NCBI GenBank assembly: GCA_947095535.1
Contig: OX352772.1
Coordinates: 317,574,018-317,638,017 of the forward strand
Origin: Poecilobothrus nobilitatus
Lineage: Eukaryota > Arthropoda > Insecta > Diptera > Dolichopodidae
Reading direction: 5' to 3'
DNA: 64,000 nucleotides
The notes under the pieces are model-generated. The model had not been told where the DNA came from and made no database searches. It saw nothing but the letters and a program-made list of their open reading frames with translations. Both the position numbers and the translations under genes were made by a program. This document shows, in pieces, positions 37,081 to 49,871 of the stretch; within the stretch, counting starts at the first letter, position 1, and each line of letters opens with the position of its first letter.

Positions 37081-39850
37081 ATCTTCGTGGAGATTTAATT
37101 CAACTAAAATCTCCCTTCCAGTTCAGTCTGAAAATATTTATCTTGCGAATAAACTAATTGATATATCTTCGAACTTAAGTTCGAACTCTTCCTCTAACAC
37201 TATTGTTGTGAATAATAGTAATAATAATAAAAATTATAATAATAGTGATAATATTAGAAATAATTGTGATAATAATAATAGTAATAAGAATAATAACAAT
37301 AGTAGAACAATTAATGGTAAAACTAAAAATAATCATAGTATTTATAATAATAGAAGAAATACTAACCACAGTAGTAATAATAATAATTGTAATAATAAAA
37401 ATAGTAACAATGTAATGAAAAATAGTAATAACAATAATAATAATAACATTGTTGTTACTCTACTTGAAGGTAATCGTCTTCCCTTCAAACTCTAAGTGGT
37501 CCCCAATAATAAATTTATATTCATCACACACATGCATCCGAATACAAAACCTTGTGATATATATCACAACCTAACAAACATTGTTAATGTTGGCTGTATT
37601 CGTAATAGTATTTCAGTTTCAAAAATAGCAGCTAAACGCTGCTCTTCTTCCAAATTAGCTATTCCAGACAACTTACTTCACTTTATTTTAAATTATAATA
37701 GCTGGCTCCTGGAATACTAATAAAAAAATTTGAACTGCGTAAAAATTTTAAATCTCTTCGCAATTCAAAAAACCACAGAATTTCTCGATCTTTTACCAAA
37801 CGTGAGAGGTCTCCGTACTAAATTGCACTTTGCGTTTTGGAAATCAATTACTCTTCCCCATGACCTTGCCTTGCATACTCTTCCCCATTCTAGCCTTGTC
37901 TGCAACTTGGCTCAACTCTAATTTCAATAGTGAGGTATTGTTTTCAAAAGATTTTTTAGTGTATCGTACAGATAGAAATAACCTTCTCTCTTGGTCAACG
38001 CGGCAGTGGGGTTTTGTTAGCTGTCAAAGCAACGCTTTTGAGCAATGTAGTCGATTTGCCATCTCCTGACCTATTTGAAATGATTTGTCTCCAAATCTCC
38101 TTTAAGCATTTAAATGCTAAATTAATCATTATGCTTGTGTATATTTCACCTAGTAATTTAAACAAAGTTGAGTGTTATAATGAGCTCATTAGTTCTATAA
38201 ACAATATTTACAGTAAACTTGCTACTTTTGATTCTAGGTGATTTCAATCTTCCAAACTTTAAGTGGTCTGATACAAATAATTTCTTGATTGGAGATAATA
38301 TTTCACTGAACTTTGAATCAATTTTTATTGATGGCTTAAATAGCCTTGATCTGCAACAAATTAGTTCCGTCACAAACAACTAGACCTTGTATTTTCTTCA
38401 GATCATGAAAATTGTTGAGCATCCCCCAGTACATTAACTTTTACCAATATAGACGACTATGATAGATATAATTCTCAACGTAAACCCCTTAAATGAACCC
38501 TCAACTTCTGAGGATTATTTAAAGTTTGATTTTGCCAAAACAGATCTCACATATTTAAACTCACTTATAGGCTTACTCAATGTGGAATCAAATCTGAACA
38601 TCTGTCTTAAACGGTTTTATGAGATATTAATAACATGTTTTCGCTAAGCGATTTCTACAAAATTTCATGAATACTCTAACTTCTCAGCTCCATGGTTATC
38701 TAAAGAATTCCGTTCTCTGAGCAACAAATAGAATTCTTCATGGAAAAAATATGTGGAAAGTAATTCCATTGTCCATTATAATATCCTTCTTGATTTCTAT
38801 AATAGATTTAAAATTCTATCTGATACTTTGTATAAAAATTATATTGACAGAATTAAATCGCAATTTTATTCCAATTGCCACATTCTTCCCCAGAACTTCC
38901 GGGTTTTTCAGCCACATCAGTTATACCGAGATAACCTAGTTCCTCTATCTCTTTAAAATTTTGACATTAAGACCATTGTGATAACTGAAGATATCTTAAT
39001 GTCTCACTTCTTATCTGTAAACGATGACTTCACGTACGGCCGAACGGAATTCTACCAATAATATTAAAATTCTATGCCCAAAATTTGGTATACCAAAATC
39101 TGCAAAACTATAACTTCCACTCGTGATTGTGAGTTATTGCAATATGATCTCAATCAATTTGGTTCATGGTGCAGGAACAACAATCTCGAATTAATTGTTA
39201 GTAAATGCCTAATTATGAGTTTTTCAAGAGCTAAATCAACAATCAATTATGATTACGTCCTCAATGATCAACCTATTAAAAGAACAGATCGTACTTGTGA
39301 TTTGAGACTAATCCTTGATAGTAGATTATATTTCAAGAGTCACTACAACTCCATAATAAATAAAGCTAACTCAACTCTTGGATTTATTATGCGTTGGTCA
39401 AAAGACGTATTAAATCAGTTCAAAAAAGATATCTTTGTTTCGCTTTATGCAACCTTGCTTGGGCTGATTATATACGTCTTCCTCCATATGAAGTTAGACT
39501 TTCTTTAATTAATTTGAACTCCCTCCAGTCACGCCGTCTAGTTGCGGATATTATATTCGTTCAGCATATAATTCACGGCCCCTATAATATCGACTCCCCT
39601 TCTATTCGCGAACAAATGATGTATAGAGAAAATCTGAATAAGTTGATGGGTCGAGCTTTTTAATGTGTCACACCACTCTACAGACTACGGCAAATTTGAG
39701 CCTATTTCGTGTATGTTGAGAGAGACTAACTCAAGGTCTGAGATCTCTGATATTAACGTTAGCAAAATAACACTGAAGGCCAGACATTACGCGTTTTATT
39801 ACCACTAATAACATTACTAACATTAATAATTAGTTACTGACAGTGGTAAT
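37081..39850 (+). pseudogene. Decayed non-LTR retrotransposon (Jockey/CR1-like LINE)
   Basis: Plus-strand fragments in the right order but broken by stops, frameshifts and deletions. ORF1 end: an Asn-rich tract (37208-37450), then FITHMHPNTKPCDIYHNLTN and SSSKLAIPDNLLHFIL (37520-37700), the usual tail of a gag-like protein. ORF2 endonuclease: PNVRGLRTKLHFAF (37798), LFSKDFLVYRTDRN, DLFEMICLQISF and GDFNLPNFKWSD (38240). Linker: APWLSKEFRSLSNK, then YRDNLVPLSL. The catalytic reverse-transcriptase core is deleted at about 39060. The thumb follows (DLNQFGSWCRNNNLELIVSKC, 39143), then LPPYEVRLSLINLNSLQSRR and VQHIIHGP, with an end near 39805 (SKITLKARHYAFYYH). About 2.7 kb; a complete member would be longer. 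Not functional. Confidence 0.85.
37208..37460 (+). repeat. (AAT/AGT/AAC)n trinucleotide tract in LINE ORF1
   Basis: An irregular AAT-type trinucleotide array of about 250 bases that in one frame codes mostly Asn with Ser, Lys and Thr. It lies in the gag-like part of the LINE, just before the conserved C-terminal segment, so it probably expanded inside the retroelement. Confidence 0.7.
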
Positions 39851-42800
39851 AACCAATTAAGTATTAGTTTTTCTAACATCTACCATCATTTACTGACATA
39901 CTAACCCTTGTAAATGATGACTTTTCCAGTTAATTGAGATAGTTCACCAAATGAACAACATAACCGATGCTATTGTTATAGTTATAGCAATATATTATTT
40001 ACATATATATTTAAATATAAAATATAAAAACATACATAATATATAATATATTATTATTTATATTTTAAAATATTAAAATTTAGGTAAATAAATTTAAATG
40101 TTACTTTAAAATAAAAAAAAAAATTATTGAAAGTTAAATGTTAATACGTTGTAACGGTAAATGACAACAAAAAAAAACAATTTAAATGTCATCTGACGGC
40201 AAAATTTGTAAAAATAATTTTGTAATAGCATTTTTTAAAAATTAAATTCTCAAATATCAATGTATAATATAAATATTCTTTCCTTTTCTAACAGTCTTTC
40301 AAAATATCATCATAAAATATAAAAACAAATAAAGAATGATAAAATAAGAAAGATATATTCATTTTATTTATTTCAGAGAGCCCAAAGCCAACAACAAAAA
40401 CGTAAAAAAAAAAAAAACAGAAAAAATTTCTATACAAAGCCGGTATTTAAGCTACAACAAAAATCCAAAAACAAAAAAAAAAAAATTTAAAAGCATAAGT
40501 AAAATGAGATAGCCGGTAATACCGGCAATGCTTTATATAACTTTAATTTTTTTATATTTTTGTATCTTATAAGTTAAAACAGGATAACTGCAATGTTTGA
40601 GATACATTTTTTTTTTTGTATTATATGCTATAGAGAAATAATATATTTACTATGTAGGTAATAAATACATTTATATATTAATAAATATAATATATATATT
40701 TTTAAATACAACATTTTACAGTAGTTTCTTTTGTTGTTTTCGTTTTTTAAGATATGTTTGAAAAAACAAAAAAAAAATATATATATAATTTTTACTCTCA
40801 GTTGTTTCAAAGTGGTTGATACGTAGATGTCGTATATATTTTATATTACGGTGTATTATTTTTATTTTATTTTTTAAATTTTATTTTATAAAAAATAAAA
40901 GTTATAATAATAAATATATTTTTATTGTTTTGTTACATATGATATGGATTAAACAATTGGAATACAAAATAAAAGAATAATTAAACAAAAAAAGAAAATA
41001 AATAATTTTATCTTTTAAATAATACTTGAATAATTATTCTTAAAAATCATGTAAAAGAAAAAAAATTATATATGTTTTACATAAATTTCAAGCAATTAAA
41101 TAAATGTTATTTCAAATTCAGTTATTATAACAAAATAATAAATAAAATGAAGTGAAACATAAAATTTTGAAATATAAAAATTCCATAGAAATTTAAAAAC
41201 CTATTAATAAATTACATACCTTACCTACAATACCTATTTATGTAAATATATTTTCTGTTTTCTGACCGTTTTGTTTTTGTATACAATAAAAAAAAAAAAA
41301 ACATTTACATAAAATCTTGTTATATGATATTAGATAATAAAAAAAAAAAAAAAATAAGATGATTTGAAAAAAAAATTATTAAGTAAATAAAAAATAATAT
41401 AAAAGTGATTTTAAATTAAATAAAAATCTTAAAAATCTAAAATAAAAATATATAATATTAATAATATACATACATATGTATTCGTATGTATATAATAAAT
41501 TTAACATCAAAATACATATATGAATGTATATTTTACATGAAAAACTATTCTTATAATTTTTTGAAAATAAAATACAAAATAATTAAACTAAATAATAATA
41601 TACCTATCTACATATATAATGTATGTATGAAAAATGTTAAAAAAAGAAATAAAATGCAAGTGTATATTTATGTAATTAAATAACAATAATAATAATTGTC
41701 AAAATATTTATGATTAATGAATTAAATATATTTCAATAAAAAACATGCTTTTTTTTTTTTTATTACAAGTAATTTAAAATTAAAATAATTTAAAAAAAAA
41801 AAAAAATAATAAATAATATGTAATAAGAAATAATATCCAACAACAAAAATAAGAAAAAAAAAATCTAGGAAACATAAAAAAAATTACGTAGGAATTTTGG
41901 AGTATGCGTATACAAGAAAATCATGTACTCACTCACTCAGTACTACATAAATTTGTAAACAAAAAATTTAAATATTTTTGCTAGATAAAAATTGTTTTTG
42001 TTTTGGTTTTTATTTTAATTTTTTTTTGTTTTATTTTTATTTTTTGCAAATGCGAGCGATAGAGATAAAAAAGGGAAATGAGTACAATACAAATTATATT
42101 GAGATTGAGCGCTGATTCAACTGAGTAAATTTTTCAAATTGTGATTTGTAAAATAGTGATTGTGAATAATTTTGTGTGATGATGTGTTTGTGCAATGTTA
42201 TTTTTTTTTTTTCCCTCAGTATTATTTTCTCTTCTATCGTTTCTTTTTGTTTTGTTGATATTTTGTTTATTTATTGAGAAAATGTCAAAAATTAAATAAA
42301 ACCAAAATTTATTATTTTAGTTTAAAATTTCAAAAATAAAAAAAAATAAAAAATTAATGGTGAAATGAAAATACATAATTTAATTTAAGCAAGTTTAGTA
42401 TTAAGTTATAAAAAAAAAGTATAGTCTGTAGTAAATTAACTTTGTAATTACGAAAAAAAAAAGAAAAAAAAAAAATAGTCAAGAATTTATTTTAAATTTC
42501 TTTGAAATTATAAAAGAATTTACTGTAATAATACATACCTTTAGTGGTGTATGCCATATTGTCATACTATTTTGTTATTGTTTTCTTTTTTTAATAATTC
42601 ATTTGTATTCTTCTTTTTATTATCATTATTATTTTATTACTATTGTTATTATTATTCTTTTATTCTCGGAATCGTTTTAAAGAATTAAAATGTGTATGTT
42701 TTCTTTTTATTTTGATTTCTTTTTCTTTAATATTTCTATTTCATACCTACATATATGAAATATATGTTAGTATATATGAATTTATATTTGAAATTATTAT

Positions 42801-43440
42801 TATATACTACTAATAATAGGTAGTAAATAAAGGTCAGGGTTTGTCTATTATAAAAAAAATTGAAGGGCCAAAGCAATTTATTTAGGTACTAAATATACAA
42901 ATATATTCATACATAACATATTATAATATATAATTACTATTATCTTATATACATATAAATACTTATATAGGTATATAAAAAGTGAAAAAAATTTTTAAGT
43001 AATTTTTTTGTTTTTTTTTTATTGTGGCAATGACCTTAAAACATAGATCAATCACAATATCGCATATATATTATTCACAATTATATTCATCATATATAAT
43101 TTGAATCTCAATGAATACTGATATAATATATTTTAAAATTTAATTAAAACAAATAAAGATTCAATAATTTAAAAATGTTTTTTGATTACAATACATAATT
43201 GAAAATAAAGTATACATACATATACCTAAGTATTTTATAACTCTAAAATTTGGAAATTTTATAAACGTATTCATTTTAAAAGAAATTATGAATACTACTA
43301 AGACTAAGAATACAATAATATTATTAAACAAGATATTGTTAAGTGTTAGAAAAATGTTTGGATAAACTTCTATATAAGTGCATACATATTGTTAAAAGAT
43401 ATAACATATAAATATATAATATTAACAACTTTCACAATAT
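39851..43440. other. Gene-free A/T-rich interval
   Basis: Contains TACATA-type microsatellites (39995-40060, 41465-41500, 42900-42975), poly-A runs and a short G/C-balanced stretch at 42045-42110. No coding frame or RNA gene is supported. Confidence 0.4.
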
Positions 43441-43449
43441 GCGTGCCAA

Positions 43450-44217
43450 TTTCAAATAAATTTTCATTCCCTAACTCAACTTCCTTTGACCAGTACATGA
43501 ATATTAAAGGTCATATAACCAATTGTTTAAAAAATCTATTATTCAAAAAAGGAAGAAGGTGTTTATTCGGTTGAAGTCCTACACACTTATAGAGAATTTG
43601 TGGTTGTTCCACTCTTCTATAGTGTCTTTCGATGATTCTCACCTACCCTCATGAAAAAAATGTAATACTTTCTACGACGAATAAAAAATATATGTTGGGT
43701 GCGAAATATATACCGGGTGTAATCAATTTTCATTCCATAACTCAAAATCCTTCGACCAGGCAGTATATGAATACTAAAGATCATATTAACCATTTGTTTT
43801 AAATATCTATTATTCAAAAAAGGAAGAAGGTGTTTATTGGGTTAAAGCTCCATACACTCATAGAGGACTCGTGCTTGTCCCATTCCTCTATAGTGTCTTT
43901 CAATGATTTCCATCTATCCTCATGAAAAAAAGTAATACTTTCTACGACGAATAAGAAATATATTTTGCGTGTGAAATATATACCGGACTAATCAATTTGC
44001 ATTCCCTAACTTAACTTCCTTTGACCAGGCAGTACATTAGTATAGGTCATATAACCTATTGTTTGAAAAACCTATTATTCAAAAAATGAAGAAGGTATTT
44101 TTGGGGTTAAAGTCCCAGTTCCCACACACTCATAGAGAACTCGTGCTTATTCCACTTCTCTATAGTGTCTTTCGAAGATTTCCACCTACCCTTATGAAAA
44201 AAAAATGTAATACTTGG
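43450..44217 (+). repeat. Satellite-like tandem array, ~268-bp unit, three copies (family E)
   Basis: Three head-to-tail copies start at about 43454, 43721 and 43989. Shared blocks include cattccctaactcaacttcc, tttgaccaggcagtac, ctattattcaaaaaaggaag, gggttaaag, cacactcatagagaactcgt, tatagtgtctttcgatgatt, ccacctaccctcatgaaaaa and tactttctacgacgaataa with tataccgg. The copies differ at several positions each. A fourth, more diverged copy on the opposite strand closes the window (63809-63985). No protein is encoded. Confidence 0.88.
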
Positions 44218-44564
44218 GGGTGGGATTGTAAGAAAACAATGAATCCGCCTATTATTATTACTGTTTTGCTAACAGTGACAATAGCCGTTATAACAGTCAT
44301 AACATGCAGTTGTATATAACAGCTTCCTCTATGAGGTAATTATAGAAGATAACCCCCACTGCACTGTAGCATCTTTTATTATTGGTATCAGTATTATTTA
44401 TTAATATTATTATTATTTAGTACATAGTCAGAACCATCAGTAGACTACAACGTGCAGTAGTTTTTCCTTCCTGAACCAAAGTTAGCTCCAGTGTAGCTAG
44501 TTAACTATCACTATTACTATTATTATTAATTATACGATATAAAATTACTGCAATTTTTTTTATT

Positions 44565-44640
44565 TATATGACCTGGCCGGAGTTTGAACGCAAGATCCTC
44601 CGATTGAAAGGCTGGCGACTTAACCACTATGCCATGAGTC
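44565..44640 (-). repeat. tRNA-derived SINE (family B)
   Basis: On the minus strand the head reads actcatggcatagtggttaa (A-box-like), then cgccagcctttcaatcggag, then a B-box gcgttcaaactcc, then ggccaggtcatataaataaa and a poly-A. Same head-to-tail structure as the truncated copy at 24190 and the copy at 59080-59165. Its anticodon region does not fold as a tRNA. Confidence 0.65.
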
Positions 44641-44699
44641 AGATAAAATACTATAAGAAGCATAAAGCATTCAAAAAGTGATTTTTTATTCATATTTAG

Positions 44700-44950
44700 A
44701 GTATGTTTCAGTTTCATGAAACATTATTTTCACTAATCCCTAGATTACTCGGCTCTATAACTATTGTACAAGATTATGAAGCACAAATCATACTGCATAT
44801 ATTAAATGTGCGTCACCTATTATTTTATACAGCAATTACTTAGTTATTTAATATGATTTGAACTATATTGAATATAACACTTCACTGAGATTTGAACCAA
44901 GACGTTTTTTGTGGGTTGATAACCTAACCACTGCACCATTTGTTGGTTTT
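44700..44950 (-). repeat. tRNA-derived SINE (family C), full copy
   Basis: Minus-strand head aaatggtgcagtggttaggt, B-box ttggttcaaatctc, then a body, and a tail with cttgtacaatagttatagag, ccgagtaatctagggattag and tgaaactgaaac. The tail is shared with 58662-58735 and 55746-55815, and the body section (gtataaaataat, then a GACGCA-like patch) with 58745-58800. Total about 250 bp. Confidence 0.65.
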
Positions 44951-45469
44951 TGAATTAACTTAATTCATATATTTTAAATAGCGAACATGTATAAATAGCG
45001 TACATATAAATAGCGATGGTATGATTAAATATGAGAAAATCTATATTATACTACATTATTATTTTCGTTCATTCACATTTTTTCAATTTCAATAAATTAA
45101 GAGAGCTGTATCCATTACCGCATTTGTATCTTTGTCGCCCCTAGGCAAGGCAATACCTGGCCCTGACTTTATAACTCGTAATATAAGTTAAAAAAATACA
45201 TATCTACAATAAAATCTAATTACCAGTTGTTTTTGTTAATTTATTGACTTAATAAGAAGAAAAATATCATAGTGTACACATTAAAATTTACGCCATGATT
45301 TGTTGTTTTTGTCAGCAAAACCACAAATTCTATCAGTATAATCACATTAACATTACAATTTCTTCGAATACAATTTACGATAAATATGATGTCCCTCCTT
45401 TTCCTGAATTTTCATATTTTTAAATATGTGCTGCTAAAAGGGGGTCAAATTTAGTAACTAATTCCACTG
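44951..45469. other. Interval with a possible hAT-like right terminus
   Basis: Around 45117-45167 a G/C-rich segment ends ggcaatacctggccctg, which looks like a right-end terminal repeat of a hAT element (cagggcc read inwards). No target-site duplication was found with any partner. Nothing else is supported. Confidence 0.3.
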
Positions 45470-46330
45470 CCATTAAAAATTACCATTATTGATATTTCCA
45501 ATTATTTGAGTTTTTCCTCTCAAAGGCAATGTTCGGCTAACAAATTTTCGTATAATGTAAGCAACCCGTTTAAGTACCTGAACCCAATACTTGTTTTTCT
45601 TTAAAGTTTCTGAATTTAATAGTTCATTCACATTTAAGGTAGAGTCACGTAACAATCGCTGCTTTAGAACTGTTTCTAACTGTCGGTGCTGTGATGTATT
45701 TTCATGCCAAGATAAACATTCTGTTTCATTTTTCCAATCAGAATTACCAGTTATTGCCAGTGCTGATTCGCCACCTCCTAACAATTAACAAGGTGAACAA
45801 TAAATAGATTTGTTACTTTCCGAATATACTAAATAATTTCGCCGTATAAATTCACCATTTTGCAATTTCCTTTGAAAACATTTAACACTTTCATTTGAAT
45901 ATCTTGCTATTTTGTCAGCTTAAGATGGTTTATCTTTGTTGACGAGAAATCTATAGAGATGTTTTGACTAATGCAATTACATAAATATGTAATAGTAGAG
46001 TCATCACACCGTTTCTGTGTAGAAGGATTAAGGTTCATTTGAATGTTGGTGTGATATTCTGAGAGATTTACCGTTCTTGAACAACTAGCAGATGCGTCAG
46101 TTTTTTTATTCTATATTATTTGTGTCTGTGTTTTTACTTTGCTCTAAATTATCTTGCTCTAAATCACTAAATGTTTGAATATCAAGTGATGAAACATTTG
46201 TAGTTTCGTTATGTATATTTCCAGAATAGAAACACAACTGCTTACTTGTTCTTGATGTACTTACTGCCTACAGGTTTTTTGACTAAAAATTCATCTAGTT
46301 TAGTTGTTTTTTCAATGATTTTATCGATTT
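45470..46330 (-). pseudogene. hAT transposase N-terminal fragment (ZMYM1-like, TTF zinc-finger region)
   Basis: Read on the minus strand with frame breaks. KKIDKIIEKTTKLDEFLVKK lies at about 46340-46285, then at 45900-45780 CFQRKLQNGEFIRRNYLVYS followed by SNKSIYCSPC. An open stretch (45473-45784) follows: LLGGGESALAITGNSDWKNE, then HENTSQHRQLETVLKQRL and YIIRKFVSRTLPLRG. A basic/KLDEFL leader, a cysteine-bearing TTF-type finger, then WK....L..HENS..H and LAF/LPLRG are standard for the ZMYM1/DUF4371 hAT group. The catalytic core and C-terminus are missing here; a C-terminal piece of the same type sits at 22239-22592. Confidence 0.75.
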
Positions 46331-47150
46331 TTTTTAGTTTTTCTTTTGCTAGTTTTCTATTTTGATAACCGCTGTTTTTTTACGGTTTTATTTTTACACC
46401 TAAATTTTAACGCAGATCTGAAAAAAAATAAGCTATGTACATGTAAATATCGGTTACCATAGAAATGAATTCCTTTATGAAAATTTAATCTGAATATAAA
46501 TCACCAAATATCACTTAAATAATAAATATAAGTTTAAAATTTTGAAAGCAAAGCCATCTGAGCACGGTAATTAGAGAAAATATTATATTAATTAGATGTA
46601 CTGAACAACTAACTAACTGTGCTGTGAACCAATTTAAATTATTCTCACATGAAAATACAATATTTTTTAAAAATCTAGCCTACTCTACAATCTATAATTT
46701 TAATAAATTTGAACTTCTATTCTATAATCTTAGGTTTTTATTTTACACACAGACACAAACAACGAATTTGAAAACACGGCAACAAGTTGCTAAAACAAAA
46801 ACATAATAAAAACAACAAATTGCGGTATTTTATTTAATAATGTCGTACGCCTGCATCTCAGGCAAAATACTTTTACTTTATTTATTAATAAATTATGATA
46901 CTTATGTATAAACTTATTGTTTAATTTTTTTTTTTTAATTTTTATGAAAAAGTTTGATTTTACAAAAAAAAAACATCTTCGCTCTTGTTACTGATGAAAA
47001 TGCTGGCTAGCTATTAAAATAAAAGCCGACACAAATTGAAAAAAAATAGAGAAACTTCTAAAATTTAACAAAAAAAATTTTAGTCTCTATTATAGAATTA
47101 ATACGGGATATCTAATGCCAAAAGTCAATGTCGAAAGCATCACTAGAGCA
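46331..47150. other. Interval with no supported gene
   Basis: A/T-rich, with a patch of mixed composition at 46985-47035 (cttcgctcttgttactgatg). No open frame with protein-like composition. Confidence 0.35.
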
Positions 47151-47300
47151 AAACACAACCGTGTGCAGTGATTGTGAGCAAGAGGAGGACTCGAAATTAA
47201 ATGTGCTATGCCAATTTTCTGTTTTAGAATACTAAAATCTCTTTCTTGGTAGAGAAGAACTTGTAGAAGTTCTTCGCAGTGGGCGTAATGAATAAGAGAA
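47151..47300 (+). pseudogene. Possible non-LTR retroelement 3' fragment (zinc-knuckle region after RNase H)
   Basis: One frame reads VCSDCEQEEDSKLNVLCQFS followed by VLEY, a stop, then LFLGREELVEVLRSG. Many insect Jockey- and R1-type elements end with CRxCxEEEExxxHLLCxCPAL followed by RxxxLG. The spacing of C, C, E-rich and LC fits, while the His and last Cys are changed. A single 45-residue resemblance, so tentative. Confidence 0.4.
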
Positions 47301-47573
47301 CAACCGTCCGTTTAAGCGAAATCATCTTGCTCAATGATGTAATGTTTCAGTGAGCAATTGAGAAAGATTCTTAACCGACTGAAGTTTCTTGCTATAAAGT
47401 TTCATAATTACTCTTTTCCATCATATAATTGTTAGGACGTAAGGGAAGAAAAAAATGGGCAGGAATATTTTTATTGATTCAGAAATATTGTTCATTGTTA
47501 GCACTAGCAGATTGATTGATATAGTGTTCATTGTTAGCTGAATGGTTATCAAAATAAATAAATAGTAATGTAA

Positions 47574-47759
47574 GGGTGCCTGGGTGGCCTTGTGGGTAAG
47601 AGTGTATAAAATACGCTGTAAGCACCGAGGGAGTGTGGGTTCGAATCTCACCCACGTCGTAAGAGTTATTCTTCCTTACGACATTTACAGCCACGCCATT
47701 TACAGCCACGTCATTTACAGGAAAGGCTGTGTAACTTTCTGTCCACATTTATACGGTAG
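47574..47759 (+). repeat. tRNA-derived SINE, family A, copy 2
   Basis: The best copy of family A: head tgggtggccttgtgggtaag (A-box), then caccgagggagtgtgggttc and a B-box ggttcgaatctc. A five-pair T-stem, gtggg with ctcac, closes on the loop ttcgaat. The body has cttacgacatttacagcc, a short internal duplication (gccacgccatttaca then gccacgtcatttaca), aggaaaggctgtgtaacttt and ccacattta. The 5' and 3' acceptor strands do not pair, so it is not a functional tRNA gene. Confidence 0.8.
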
Positions 47760-49694
47760 GGATTATATACATATATACTTATATATAATTATTTGTAGTA
47801 TGTATAGTAATAGAAAATACCATATTAATAATGAAATCAATAGTTAATTATTTCAAATGCCCCTTCCTTATTATTTTACTGCCTCTGGAATTTATTGAAA
47901 AATACATTTTTTAGAATAAATAATTTCGTTTAAAAACGACAAAAAAACAGATTTCTTTTACATTTATCCTCTCTTTTATATTATGTAGAGACATATTTGC
48001 TATTTAAATATTTTTTTTTTTTTTGCTGATGGTTATTCAAAAATATATCTATCTATTTTTTGTCGTTACTGCTATTATTTTTTTTTAATGCTTCTGTTAA
48101 TGTTATTTTTATTGCTTAATTTTTTTTCTTATAATAAATATCAAATATGTATAAATTTTAGCATTTCTTTTCTGTGCGAAGCGAATAAACGAATTAAAGA
48201 ACGAACAAACTAACAAATAAACGAACTAAATTCAATAAAAAAAATATTGAAAAACCACAAATTCGCAACGCAAACGTAACTATTATTAACTAAATACATA
48301 CTACTTACTTACTGAATGAAGAATGAAGATATATGTATGTATGTATGCATGTAAAAACTATATGTAGTATGAAATCTAATGTGTACACGAAGAATATTTA
48401 TCTTTAAAAATATTATAAATTATAATATTAATATGTATTATATTATAAGTAATGAATTTAAATCCAAAATATGAAGATATGAAAAATACTTGTACAGCAT
48501 ACATACATCATCATTCATCTATATTCTATATATATGTATATGTTTATAAAGTTTCCTCACACATAAGTATGAGCAAAAAAAAAAAAAAAAAATTTATATT
48601 CTGTTTGTTTATAGGTTTATAATTTTTGAATCGTTGTTAAATCCAGAACTAAAGAATATAATAAAAAGAAAACAAAGCAATATTCGTATTAGTTCGATAT
48701 TTTAATAGCGAAATATACCGTAAACAGAAAAATAAGCAACAGTAAAAGAGAAAAACATTTTAGAAAAAAAAAGAAAAATTAAAAAAAAAGGAAAAAGAGA
48801 TGATTAAAAATTTGAGTTTTTTTTTTTTTAAGAAGGCAGGTATAAAAATTCATAGGTATGTGTTTCTTTTCATAGCGATTTTTTTTTAAAGTTTAATTTT
48901 AAAACATCAATTTTCAATGTATTTTGTATACGTATGTATATTGTTTACGCCTTTGTATGCATCTATATTTTTGGTTATGTAAATAAATTGTTGATAATAT
49001 AATAGGGTCAATTATCGAAGTTCATGTGCAAACTTCAAATTTGTGTAATAATAATTATAATTTTATTTGACAATAAAACCATGGTCGGATCTTAAACATT
49101 TTTGATACATTGTGAGAGAAAAATTGGAAAAATTATATTTTTGTTTTATTTTTATGCTTTTTTTTAGGAAAAATACCCATTTTCATCAATTTTTCATATA
49201 AATTTTTCGTTATGAAATATTTAACCCACGTATACATAATACCGAATTGGAATTTCTTCTATAACATATTAAATATTCAATTTTGCAATCCGACATTTTC
49301 ACTTAATTAACTAAATTTAAAAAAATTAAAAACAAAACATTAAATTTAAAAAATTGTTTAAAAATTTAAAAAGACTTTAATTTTTTTTCTTTTTATAAAC
49401 GTTTTGAGGCGTTAATAGAGTTTTTAAAAAAAAATCGCTTATTATTTATATTAAACTACGCTTCAATTTCTCGAATTATTTTTTAAAGGTCAAAATATGA
49501 GAAATCCCATCGTTTGAAAAACATCTATTTCCTGGTACAATAATTCTTTTTTTATCCTTCAATCATTTATTTTTGTTTGTATATAAGTACTATACTGTAT
49601 ATTGAATATCTAATAGTTATATTGAATATTTATTCATATTTGTTTTTGGTTATTGTTATTTATTTAATTGTGGTATCAAATATAGGTTTTGCAC
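47760..49694. other. Gene-free A/T-rich interval
   Basis: Contains tatgtatgtatgtatgcatg microsatellite (48331-48355), poly-A runs, and an aacgaa-rich patch (48185-48235) of short imperfect repeats. No gene is supported. Confidence 0.4.
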
Positions 49695-49848
49695 TCGAAA
49701 TTCTAACTTTTACAAATCAAACTCAACCTTTTGCAAATAATATTCAACATTTTGCAAATCAATCTAACTTTTTACCAAACAATTTCAATCTTTTGCAAAT
49801 TAAATTCAACTTTTTGCAAATCGAATTCAACCTTTTAAAAAACAATTA
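49695..49848 (+). repeat. Minisatellite with a 21-bp unit, about six to seven copies
   Basis: Consecutive units follow the pattern aaatcaaattcaactttttg plus c, each with a few changes (for example aaataatattcaacattttg, aaattaaattcaactttttg, aaatcgaattcaacctttta). Because 21 is a multiple of three, the array reads as an open frame of seven-residue repeats (FANQ-type then FLQI-type), which is a by-product. Confidence 0.75.
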
Positions 49849-49871
49849 AAAATTAATGGTTATAGAAGCGT

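Noticed and set aside
37208..37495. Host gene for an Asn-rich protein
   Set aside because: It is a trinucleotide tract in frame with the ORF1 tail of a decayed LINE.
42834..45167. Possible hAT element bounded by cagggtttgtc and a right end in ctggccctg, enclosing the satellite array
   Set aside because: The ends share only a few bases beyond CAGGG and the flanking 8-mers do not match (ataaaggt versus actttata).
47574..47660. Functional tRNA gene
   Set aside because: A and B boxes and a T-arm are present but the acceptor strands do not pair, and the same body follows in three copies, so it is a SINE.
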